Assembly (NCBI GenBank): GCA_905214865.1
Contig: CAJMNO010000023.1
Coordinates: forward strand, 1 to 38,647
Reading direction: 5' to 3'
Origin: an uncultured bacterium
Lineage (GTDB): Bacteria; Actinomycetota; Coriobacteriia; Coriobacteriales; Atopobiaceae
DNA length: 38,647 bases
Shown: positions 32,183 through 38,647 of the stretch, in pieces
Numbering within the stretch: position 1 is the stretch's first letter
Layout: each line of letters starts with the position of its first letter
Notes under the pieces: generated by a model
What the model was told of the DNA's origin: nothing
Database searches by the model: none
What the model saw: only the letters and a program-made list of their open reading frames with translations
Program-made: the position numbers and the translations under genes

Positions 32183-33232
32183 CTAACGGGAGAGGCCCTG
32201 CCGCCTGAGCTCGCGGGCCAGCCACTTGGGGTTGTTCGCGATGGCGCGCCCCACGCCCACCAGGTCGCATGCGCCTCCGCGGACGAGGTCCTGCGCCTGG
32301 GCCAGGGTGCGCACGCCTCCCGCGAGCATCACGGGGACGCCGACCGCCGCACGCACCGCACGGGAGGCGTCGGCGAACCAGCCTGGCTCGTCATGCCCCA
32401 CGCGGGAGTAGTAGCGCATGCCGCCGGAGACGCTCAGCAGGTCGGCACCGCGGGCCTCGCACCAGCGGGCGACCTGCACGCCCTCGTCGATCGAGAGCCC
32501 TCCCGGCAGGTAGTCGCACGCGCCGAGGCGGACCGAGAGCGCCATCCCCGACCCAAGCTCCCGGCGCACGGCCTCCACCACGCGGAGCAGCAGGCGGGCC
32601 CTTCCCTCCAGGCCGCCTCCCCAGCGGTCGGCGCGATGGTTCGTGAGGGGAGAGAGGAACTGGTCGAGCAGGTAGCCGTGGGCCGCGTGAACCTCCACGC
32701 CATCGAATCCCGCCAGCCGCGCGCGGGCGGCGGCGCGGGCGAAGTCGGCCACGACCCTCTCCACCTCCTGCTCGGTCATGGCATGGGGGAGCTCGTGGCC
32801 GGGCTTGGCACCCGGGCAGGCGACGGCGCTCGCCGCGAGCGTGGGCTGGCCCGTCAGGCGCGAGGACGCCGCCGAACCGGCATGGCTCAGCTGCAGGAAC
32901 GCCCTGGCCCCGCTCGCATGGACCACGTCCGCCTCGCGGGAGAGGCCCTCCGTGTCACCGTCGCGGCTTGCGGACGGCTGGCCCGGCGTCGCCCTGCCCT
33001 CGGGGCTCACGTAGTGGTGCTCCAGAGTCACGAGCGAGAGCACGCCCGGGGCGCCGCCCTGCAGGAGGCGCCAGTCGCGGGCGAGCAGCTCCTCGGTGAC
33101 CTCACCGCTTCGCGACGCCCTCCCGCACGCCATGGGCGGAATCGCCAGCCTGCCGTGGAGGGTGACGGGGCCAACCGTCACGTCGTCCGTGAGCGAGGGG
33201 GTCCGGCTGCCCTCGGTGGGGGTGACGGGCAT
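32183..33232 (-). CDS. NADH:flavin oxidoreductase, Old Yellow Enzyme family
   Basis: FMN-binding TIM-barrel reductase of about 349 aa from ATG 33232. Motifs in order: 'VTVGPVTLHGRLAIPPMA' (strand 1), 'ASGARAFLQLSHAGSAAS', 'GFDGVEVHAAHGYLLDQFLS' followed by 'PLTNHRADRWGGGLEGRARL' (FMN and substrate residues), and the C-terminal 'VPVMLAGGVRT...DLVGVGRAIANNP'. There is no C-terminal FeS/FAD domain, so it is the single-domain class. ATG 33232 leaves the usual short lead before strand 1 but has only a weak ribosome site. A perfect AGGAGG on this strand lies about 55 bp upstream, facing an ATC codon (33283-33281) in frame. The upstream small acidic protein gene ends 165 bp before. The substrate is unknown; enoate or related electrophiles are typical. 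Confidence 0.85.
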   Translation of the reverse strand: MPVTPTEGSRTPSLTDDVTVGPVTLHGRLAIPPMACGRASRSGEVTEELLARDWRLLQGGAPGVLSLVTLEHHYVSPEGRATPGQPSASRDGDTEGLSREADVVHASGARAFLQLSHAGSAASSRLTGQPTLAASAVACPGAKPGHELPHAMTEQEVERVVADFARAAARARLAGFDGVEVHAAHGYLLDQFLSPLTNHRADRWGGGLEGRARLLLRVVEAVRRELGSGMALSVRLGACDYLPGGLSIDEGVQVARWCEARGADLLSVSGGMRYYSRVGHDEPGWFADASRAVRAAVGVPVMLAGGVRTLAQAQDLVRGGACDLVGVGRAIANNPKWLARELRRQGLSR

Positions 33233-33396
33233 GGGGTCGTTGGCCTCGGGCGCCTTGGCCGAGAGGGGCGTGGCGCCGGGGATCGTGACCTCCTGCCATG
33301 CCGTGGGCCTCTCCGCCGAGTGCGCCGTTACCTCTCGCCCCGCCTTGCGCGACGGCGCTCCACCCTCGGGCGCAATGGCCCCCGGCTGCCGGGGAG

Positions 33397-33738
33397 CTAT
33401 CCCTCGTCCGGGCACGCGCCGCCGCCCCTGAGCTCGTCGCGGACCACGTCGTGGAGGATCCTCTCCGCCTCGGCCATCGCCTCGCGGTCGCCCGAGTTCC
33501 GCGCCGCCCGATACGCGTTCATCGCCTGGAAGAACGGGCCCTGCAGGTCCTCCGCATCGGGATCGTCCCCCTGGGCGTCGGAATCCTGGCCGGCCATGTG
33601 GCCAAAGGTCTGGGGAGAGACCCGCTCGTCCCTCTCCGCCGCGTCCCCATCCGGGCCGTCCGGGAAGGCTGTCCTCCTCCCGCTGGCCTCGAGGTCCCTC
33701 CTCAGGCGCTCGGCAAGCTCCTCGTCGCTCTCGTCCAT
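33397..33738 (-). CDS. Small acidic hypothetical protein
   Basis: A 113-aa protein beginning 'MDESDEELAERLRRDLEASG', from ATG 33738 preceded by GAGAGGAG on the minus strand. It is highly acidic with a charged N-terminal helix. A Gly/Asp/Pro-rich middle is followed by a second helical segment, 'FFQAMNAYRAARNSGDREAMAEAERILHDVVRDEL', here recorded in two parts: FFQAMNAYRAARNSGDR then EAMAEAERILHDVVRDEL. No signal peptide, Cys cluster or membrane segment. I do not recognise the family. The gene is followed by a small hairpin (CCCCGG-CAG-CCGGGG near 33380-33394), which would separate it from the flavin oxidoreductase downstream. It is divergent from the lipoprotein gene. Confidence 0.65.
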   Translation of the reverse strand: MDESDEELAERLRRDLEASGRRTAFPDGPDGDAAERDERVSPQTFGHMAGQDSDAQGDDPDAEDLQGPFFQAMNAYRAARNSGDREAMAEAERILHDVVRDELRGGGACPDEG

Positions 33739-33948
33739 CGTGTCTCCTCTCGGCATGCGCCTCCGCAGGCCTCGTCGATCTGCCGCCCTTGAGACTACTC
33801 CTGTTCCCGCGCGCCCGGCGAATGCGCCCCGCCGCCACCCCCGTTCCAAGGGCCGCTGCATGGGCCGCCCGCCTTGGGGGACAATGAAGTTGTCAGGAAG
33901 GTTGCAGGTTTGCGCGGAGGCATCCGCCAGGTCAAGGGGGAGAGGCTC

Positions 33949-34659
33949 ATGGTTGCAGGCTCGCGGGTGAAGGCACTGGCAGGCACGGTCGCCGCGGCGG
34001 CCACGGTGGCGGCGCTCCTCTCCGGGTGCTCGGCGGGCACCGGCAGCACGGACGCGGCGAGCGACTCGGGCGTGGTCGTCACCGACCCGTCGGCATCCGA
34101 CTCTAAGGCGACCAAGGCGGACTCGGCCCCGTCGTCCGCCTCCGCGAAGGCGGACTCCAAGGCGGACTCCGCCGCCGGCTCCGGCTCGTCGCAGGAGAGA
34201 GCCGCGCACGACGTCGAGCTCGACTCATACTCGTTTGACCTCCCCGCCTACTGGAAGGGCAAGGTCGACGTGGAGGTCAACGGCGACGAGGCGACGATCT
34301 ACGCCAAGGACGTGCATGACCAGGGGCGTCTCATGACCCTCACCTACGTCGACGAGACGGAGCCGCAGGTCGCTGGTGACATCGCCAACCACCTGGTCGC
34401 CTACTTCCGCTGCGGCAGCGGCACCGTGGAGGTGTGGACCACCAACTTCCCGTACCTCATCAAGTCCGACTCCCTCCCCGACTCTGTCTCCAAATCCCTT
34501 CCCGGTCTGAGCGACGAGTCCGCTGCGACCCTCGTGGACCTCTCCACTGGCGGCCAGCTTAGCTACGACGACGTGAAGGCTGCCGCGAGCGTCGACGACA
34601 TCTCGATGGCGGAGTACAACTACACCAAGACCGCCATCACGGGCGTGTATCCCAAGTAG
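33949..34659 (+). CDS. Secreted lipoprotein of unknown function
   Basis: Cell-surface lipoprotein of 236 aa. ATG 33949 follows GGGGGAGAGG. The signal peptide has a basic start (Arg6, Lys8), an Ala/Val-rich core and lipobox L-L-S-G-C with Cys27. A 60-residue Ser/Ala/Asp/Lys linker without order follows. The C-terminal domain (about 90-236) starts 'VELDSYSFDLPAYWKGKV' and mixes short strands and helices; it has one further Cys. 'YSFDLPAYWKGKVDVE' resembles the PsbP/lipoprotein-like domains often annotated in Coriobacteriia, but I cannot assign a role. It lies 70 bp upstream of the glycosyltransferase gene in the same direction. Confidence 0.8.
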   Translation: MVAGSRVKALAGTVAAAATVAALLSGCSAGTGSTDAASDSGVVVTDPSASDSKATKADSAPSSASAKADSKADSAAGSGSSQERAAHDVELDSYSFDLPAYWKGKVDVEVNGDEATIYAKDVHDQGRLMTLTYVDETEPQVAGDIANHLVAYFRCGSGTVEVWTTNFPYLIKSDSLPDSVSKSLPGLSDESAATLVDLSTGGQLSYDDVKAAASVDDISMAEYNYTKTAITGVYPK

Positions 34660-34729
34660 CGGGCGAGACGGACTGCGGTAACCGGCTGCGCACGGCCCGC
34701 GGCGGGCCAGAGGGGAGGCGAAGGCGCAG

Positions 34730-35963
34730 GTGAGGGTCCTCATGGTGATGGACCAGTTCCTTGGTGCCAACAACGGCACCACCATCACGTCGGAGCGCTT
34801 TGCCCGCAAGCTCGCCCGCAACGGCCACGAGGTCCGCGTGGTCTGCAAGGCGGACCCCGACTCCGCCGCCCGCGCCCCTCTCGGCGTCTATCCCCAGGGG
34901 GAGCTGCGCTACCCCCTGATACAGCACCTCATCGACGAGCAGGGCATGGCCTTCGCGCGCCCGGACGACGTCTCGCTGCGCGAGGCCCTCGCCTGGTGCG
35001 ACGTGGTCCACCTGCTCATGCCGTCAGACCTCACGTACCATGCCGTGCGGATCGCGCGCGAGATGGGCGTCCCCGCAACCGCGGCGTTCCACGTCCAGCC
35101 CCAGAACCTCTCCAGCTCCATCCACCTGGGGAAGTTCGCACCTCTCAACGACCTCATCTTCCGGCTGTTCCGGAGGTACCTGTACCAGTACGTGGACCAC
35201 GTCCAGTGTCCGAGCATGATGATCGCCCGGCAGCTGGTCGACCACGGCTACACCAACGCGCTGCACGTGATCAGCAACGGCATCGACGACTCGTACGCGT
35301 ACCGGCGCATCCCCAAGGACCCCTCGCTCCGTGGTCGGCTCGTGGTGACGATGGTCGGCCGCTACTCGGTGGAGAAGCGGCAGGACGTCGTGATCCGCGC
35401 CATCGCCCGCTCCCGCCATCGCGCCACGATCGTGCTGGTCCTCGCGGGGCAGGGCCCCACCGAGCGCCGCCTGCGCCGCCTTGCCGATTCGCTGGGGGTC
35501 GATGTCCGCTTTGGGTTCCTCTCCCCAGGCGCGACTCCATGACCTGCTCTCGATGACCGACCTGTACGTGCATGCCTCTGACATGGAGGCAGAGGCCATG
35601 AGCTGCATGGAGGCCTTTGCCACCGGGTTGGTCCCCGTGATCGCCAATTCGCCCCTCTCCGCCACGCCACAGTTCGCCCTGTGCGATCGCTCCCTGTTCA
35701 GGGCGGGTGACCCCACGAGCCTCGCCGAGCAGGTGGACTGGTGGCTCGAGCACCCGGACGAGCGCGATCGCATGGGCCAGGAGTACGCAAGGCTCGCGGA
35801 GCGCTACCGGGTGGGCACCTGCGTCAGCCGGTTCGAGCGCATGCTCCGCCAGGCGATTGACGACGCGCGCGCCGGCAGGACCCCCGCGCCCGGGATCATC
35901 GACGAGATGGCTACCTCCCCGTCGCCATCCCACCGGGGAACGGAGGGCGACGACGATGTCTGA
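34730..35963 (+). pseudogene. GT4 glycosyltransferase interrupted by a frameshift
   Basis: A GT4-family glycosyltransferase split over two frames. The first part, GTG 34730 to TGA 35542, holds the GT-B N-domain ('MRVLMVMDQFLGANNGTTIT', 'FHVQPQNLSSSIHLGKFAPL') and the start of the C-domain ('VTMVGRYSVEKRQDVVIRAI'). It ends in a nonsense tail after 'VRFGFLS'. The second part continues at once in another frame, from about 35520 to 35963, with 'LHDLLSMTDLYVHASDMEAE' and the donor-sugar motif E-A-M-S-C-M-E-A-F-A-T-G-L. Removing one C from CCCC at 35523-35526 restores a single protein of about 410 aa, the normal size. Both halves keep conserved sequence, so the shift is recent, a sequencing error, or a switch in a C-tract. 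The product is probably a glycolipid glucosyltransferase, given the acyltransferase overlapping its end by 8 bp. Confidence 0.8.
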
Positions 35964-36771
35964 CCGGGCAGGGGAGAGGGGCGTGGCATCCGGCAGCGGC
36001 CCCTCCCGCCGGTCCCAGGTGAACCCCCTCCACGTGAGCGAGCTCAAGCCCGAGCATGTTGTCGAGATGCCGCACTGGGGCACCTTCTCGACCCCGCTGG
36101 GGTACGACTACCTGCGCCGCGGAAGGTCGCAGGTCGTGGGATACCACGTGTTCCGCGCCATCCTCGACGTGGTCGCCTTCGTGGTGACGCACCTGTTCCT
36201 GGGGTTCAGGCTGCGTGGGCGCGAGAACGTGCGTGCCCTGCGCGGCGGCTTCGTGAGCGTGTGCAACCACGTCCAGACGCTCGACTGCGGCATGGTCCTC
36301 CAGGCGCTGCGGGGGCACCGCGTCTATCTCCTCAGCATCGAGAGCAACTTCTCCATCGCGCTCTCCGGGCAGTTCGTGCGCTGGGGCGGCGCGGTCCCGC
36401 TCTCGCCCAACCACCGTCAGCTCCACGAGCTCGTGATGGCCATGGGGGACGCGCTCGAGCACGGGGACGTGGTCCACGTGTACCCCGAGACGGCGCTGGT
36501 ACCGTACCACCGCGACCTGCGCCCCTTCGCCACCGGGGCCTTCAACCTCGCCGCGCGAAACCACGTGCCCGTGCTCCCCATGGTGATCATCCAGCGTGAG
36601 CGCAGGGGGCTCTGGCGCGTCCTCAAGCGCAAGCCGTGTCTCACGCTCACGTGTCTGCCCGCCATCTACCCGGATGAGTCGCTGGGGAGGGTCGACGCCA
36701 CCTACGACCTCGCCGAGCGCTGCTGGCAGGCCATGGATGCCGCCTTGCGAGAGGGTGCCGACGAGGGCTGA
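35956..36771 (+). CDS. PlsC-family 1-acylglycerol-3-phosphate-type acyltransferase
   Basis: Membrane-associated acyltransferase of 271 aa. ATG 35956 overlaps the glycosyltransferase stop by 8 bp, so the two are translationally linked. The catalytic H-x4-D motif is N-H-V-Q-T-L-D. The region that in most PlsC proteins reads P-E-G-T-R is here Y-P-E-T-A, keeping the Glu but not the Gly-Thr-Arg. A hydrophobic segment, 'AILDVVAFVVTHLFLGF', precedes the catalytic domain and probably sits in the membrane. The C-terminal part contains 'FNLAARNHVPVLPMVI', the usual third block. Pairing with a GT4 enzyme suggests acylated glycolipid or lipoglycan synthesis; that is inference. The double palindrome begins 10 bp after the stop. 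Confidence 0.83.
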   Translation: MSDRAGERGVASGSGPSRRSQVNPLHVSELKPEHVVEMPHWGTFSTPLGYDYLRRGRSQVVGYHVFRAILDVVAFVVTHLFLGFRLRGRENVRALRGGFVSVCNHVQTLDCGMVLQALRGHRVYLLSIESNFSIALSGQFVRWGGAVPLSPNHRQLHELVMAMGDALEHGDVVHVYPETALVPYHRDLRPFATGAFNLAARNHVPVLPMVIIQRERRGLWRVLKRKPCLTLTCLPAIYPDESLGRVDATYDLAERCWQAMDAALREGADEG

Positions 36772-36781
36772 GCGGGCGAGT

Positions 36782-36896
36782 CTCGTAAGGATTGACGCGT
36801 TTAGACTGGTCCTAAACGCGTCAAATCTTATTGGATGCGACGTTCCGTAAAGATTGACGCGGTTAGACCGACCCTAAACGCGTCAATCCTTACGAG
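36782..36896. repeat. Double palindrome: four copies of a TAAGGATTGACGCGTTTAG unit
   Basis: Two adjacent inverted repeats with 19-bp arms and 7-nt loops. TAAGGATTGACGCGTTTAG (36786-36804) faces CTAAACGCGTCAAATCTTA (36812-36830), with 17/19 pairs. TAAAGATTGACGCGGTTAG (36848-36866) faces CTAAACGCGTCAATCCTTA (36874-36892), also 17/19. The outermost arms are extended by CTCG/CGAG, so the 115-bp block is itself a palindrome centred near 36839. The two hairpin centres are 62 bp apart. It is AT-rich relative to its surroundings and sits between convergent genes. It could act as a terminator, a REP/BIME-like element or a small non-autonomous mobile element. Confidence 0.85.
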
Positions 36897-37293
36897 CCGC
36901 AGCCAAACCAGCCTTGGCATAAGTGTTCGTCCCTGCCAGTCTTCGTTCGACCAGGAGACCGAGGGCCAGGCGGCCTGGATGGGCGACGGCATGCCGTGGG
37001 AGACGATTGTGCTGCTGCGGTGGCCCTCCCCGCGGGGAAGGAGTTCTGAGAAGGGGGTCACAGCGATTCGCCGCACATGAGGATGGGCCGGCTTGCCCGG
37101 AAGGCGAACGACCTACCCCATTCTTAGCCCATCGATTCCCCTTCTTTGCCGTCGCGAGGTGGCCGGGCCTGCCTCGGCTCCATATCCTTAGGGCTCAACC
37201 GCCGCGGCGCCTTCGTGGCGCAAACGGGTTGGCGCCACTCGACGTCCCCATCGCCTCCGGAACTACAGCCAGACAGCGACTGACCCCAAAACG
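36897..37293. other. Gene-free stretch between convergent genes
   Basis: About 400 bp without a supportable gene. Short open frames run from the palindromes into this DNA on both strands (for example 36835-37080 plus), but they start inside the repeat, have no ribosome site and look non-protein-like. GC content is a little lower than in the genes. GGCGCC-type dyads occur near 37208-37236. It may contain decayed sequence. Confidence 0.5.
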
Positions 37294-37338
37294 CAGGCGC
37301 CCCTCCCGTGGACCGTCCGGTCGGGGGAGGGGCGCCTG
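37284..37338 (-). terminator. Intrinsic terminator of the zinc-ribbon membrane-protein gene
   Basis: CAGGCGCCCCTCCC (37294-37307) and GGGAGGGGCGCCTG (37325-37338) are perfect 14-bp arms around a 17-nt loop. On the minus strand the stem is followed by CGTTTTGGGG (complement of 37284-37293), giving a T-run. It lies 26 bp beyond the gene's stop. Confidence 0.85.
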
Positions 37339-37363
37339 TCGTCGCGTCGTTCTTTTTCCGTGC

Positions 37364-38470
37364 CTAGAGCTTGATCTGCGCGTACACGGTCTGATAGTCG
37401 ACCTTGGGCTTGACGTCGGTCTGCCCGTCGTCGGTGTTCTCGGTCTTGGGCTCAAGGATGTTGTCCGTGTAGTACTGCGGGTAGTTGTACCAGAGGTCGC
37501 GCTTCCACAGCTCGGTCACGATGGACATGCGGTCAGAGAGGTCCTGGTAGCACTGCAGCACCTGCTGGTAGGTGGCGTAGTACTTGGAGCTGGAGTCCAC
37601 GGTGGTGGACTGTGCCGCCTGCAGCGCCTGGTTCACCGTGTCGGCGAGCGTGGAGGCGGCGTCGGAGTTGGACTGGCGCTCGTCCTTGTCGTTGAGGTAG
37701 GTGCTGTCAAAGGTAGACTCCGCGGCACTCACCTGCTTGTCGAGGTCTGCAAGCTTGTCGTACAGGCTCTTCACCGTCTGCTTTGCCTGCTTGTCGGCAT
37801 CGCTCTCGGTGCTCGCCGAGTCGGCGGAGTCGGACGAGCCGGCCGACGCGGAGTCCGCCACCGCCGTGCTGTCGCTGTCCGCCCCAATCTTGGTCAGGTC
37901 AGGCTTTGCCACCTTGTCGCTCGCGGAGAAGCACCCGTGCATGATGAGGGCGAGAAGGACCACGACCACAATCGCGGCGATTCCCAGGATCTTCATGAGC
38001 TTGCGGTTGTCGGACGTCTCCCAGTCGTCGCCCGAGTGGCGCGAGACGTACGCGTGCCCCTGCGGGACCACGGGGTGGATGGGGTTCTCGCTGATGTAGC
38101 CCTCGCCCGTCACCAGGTGCTCGGGCTGCTCGGGCTCCGTGGCATGGGTGGGGGAGACGTGCTGCGCGTGGCTGGGATGCCCCTCGATGGGCGCCTCGTC
38201 GCCCACGTGCTCCTCGCTCATCGCCTCGGCTGCCTCGCGTGCCCTCTCGCCCGCCTCGTGCACGGCCTTCGCGTCGATGATGCGGGTGGGCTCGCTCGAG
38301 AGCTCGTCTCCCGCGGCCTGCCCCGCCTCGAGCCTCTCGCCCTCGGCACGGATGGCCTCCACCTCGTCTTCGCTCAGCCAGTGCTCGAGCCTCTCGCCGC
38401 AGCTCATGCAGAACAGCTGGCCGGGCTTGAGGGGCGCACCGCAGTGGGGACAAAACTTCTTTGAGGTCAT
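37364..38470 (-). CDS. Zinc-ribbon membrane protein with extracytoplasmic coiled coil
   Basis: Single-pass membrane protein of 368 aa from ATG 38470 (CCGGAGTC upstream). An upstream in-frame ATG at 38509 has a better GGAGG, but the predicted -10 is so close that this site would hardly be transcribed. Residues 5-24 form a zinc ribbon, C-P-H-C...C-M-S-C-G. An acidic cytoplasmic region of about 140 residues follows, then one membrane helix ('ILGIAAIVVVVLLALIMHG'). A Ser/Ala/Asp-rich linker leads into a long helical, probably coiled-coil domain ('VKSLYDKLADLDKQVSAAES'). The C-terminus has a Tyr-rich patch, 'RDLWYNYPQYYTDNILEP'. Zinc-ribbon plus one helix is a common actinobacterial arrangement for envelope sensors, but the function is unknown. 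Confidence 0.82.
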   Translation of the reverse strand: MTSKKFCPHCGAPLKPGQLFCMSCGERLEHWLSEDEVEAIRAEGERLEAGQAAGDELSSEPTRIIDAKAVHEAGERAREAAEAMSEEHVGDEAPIEGHPSHAQHVSPTHATEPEQPEHLVTGEGYISENPIHPVVPQGHAYVSRHSGDDWETSDNRKLMKILGIAAIVVVVLLALIMHGCFSASDKVAKPDLTKIGADSDSTAVADSASAGSSDSADSASTESDADKQAKQTVKSLYDKLADLDKQVSAAESTFDSTYLNDKDERQSNSDAASTLADTVNQALQAAQSTTVDSSSKYYATYQQVLQCYQDLSDRMSIVTELWKRDLWYNYPQYYTDNILEPKTENTDDGQTDVKPKVDYQTVYAQIKL

Positions 38471-38519
38471 GGCGACTCCGGTTCTTACGAAAGTGCGACT
38501 CGGTCGCATATGTACCTCC

Positions 38520-38548
38520 ACTATACGTGACGCTGAATGTGGCCGCAA
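38520..38548 (-). promoter_or_regulatory. Promoter of the zinc-ribbon membrane-protein gene
   Basis: On the minus strand: TTGCGG (38548-38543), a 17-bp spacer, TATAGT (38525-38520). Matches are 4/6 and 5/6 with ideal spacing. The leader of about 40 nt contains the perfect hairpin TGCGAC-CGA-GTCGCA (38508-38494). Confidence 0.65.
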
Positions 38549-38647
38549 AGCGCGTTTTCCTCCCACACAACCGGCACGGTCGCCGATTTGCCCCCCTTGA
38601 TTGCCAAAGCTAGTGCAGGAGGGGCTGCAGTAGGTCTGTCGTAGGGG

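Noticed and set aside
33102..33299. 65-codon minus-strand frame beginning ATGGCAGG next to the AGGAGG
   Set aside because: It overlaps the oxidoreductase in another frame, is His/Arg/Pro-rich, and the Shine-Dalgarno lies inside it rather than before it.
36835..37080. 81-codon plus-strand frame downstream of the double palindrome
   Set aside because: It begins inside the repeat, lacks a ribosome site and looks non-protein-like; kept only as a note that decayed sequence may be present.

Overview
The window is GC-rich (about two thirds G+C by eye), densely coding, and reads as chromosome from an anaerobic actinobacterium of the class Coriobacteriia, probably an Olsenella/Atopobium-type organism. 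The case rests on the gene set: a one-piece pyruvate:ferredoxin oxidoreductase, the anaerobic sulfite reductase asrABC, sucrose PTS genes, no respiratory genes, and many GTG starts with GGGGAG-type ribosome binding sites. The assignment is inference from gene content; no rRNA or tRNA gene is present to confirm it. I see no phage, plasmid, IS or CRISPR module.

Layout: 1-1067 has no convincing gene but carries scattered GTGAGCACT palindromes. 1068-3813 is an iron/heme/cobalamin-type ABC importer (Tat lipoprotein, FecCD permease, ATPase), followed by asrABC (3875-6744). A proline iminopeptidase (minus) and an oligoendopeptidase F (plus) are divergent at 6847-9773. 9895-15420 is a sucrose locus: a stand-alone EIIA, a LacI-type repressor, an EIIBCA permease and sucrose-6-phosphate hydrolase, with two LacI/CRE-like operators. 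PFOR (15718-19275) has a clear terminator. It is followed by a C39-like cysteine-protease-fold protein and a HelD-type helicase (minus).

22212-22815 has no protein gene. It holds what I consider the best discovery candidate: a promoter-like -10, about 360 nt with several nested perfect helices including one closing a 255-nt domain, and a strong intrinsic terminator. It reads as a structured non-coding RNA or long leader upstream of a HAD phosphatase, xanthine phosphoribosyltransferase and small zinc-finger gene cluster (22816-24535).

Next come a MATE efflux protein (minus), a 232-bp mirror-symmetric array of six repeats at a constant 41-bp period (26279-26510), a polytopic membrane protein (minus), phosphoglycerate mutase, a Ski2-like helicase (minus), an OYE-type flavin oxidoreductase (minus) and a small acidic protein (minus). 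On the plus strand follow a lipoprotein, a frameshifted GT4 glycosyltransferase and a PlsC-type acyltransferase; the last two look like a glycolipid pair. A double palindrome (36782-36896) closes that block, and a zinc-ribbon membrane protein (minus) ends the window.

How they may work together: sucrose is taken up and split (scr), glycolysis includes gpmA, and pyruvate is oxidised by PFOR with reduced ferredoxin as product. Peptidases supply amino acids, and sulfite can act as an electron sink through AsrABC, whose siroheme and Fe-S demand would fit the adjacent metal/heme-type importer. A strand-biased octamer, GGGGAGAG (17 plus-strand against 3 minus-strand copies by eye), runs through coding and non-coding DNA and may be a chromosome-polarity or recombination motif.
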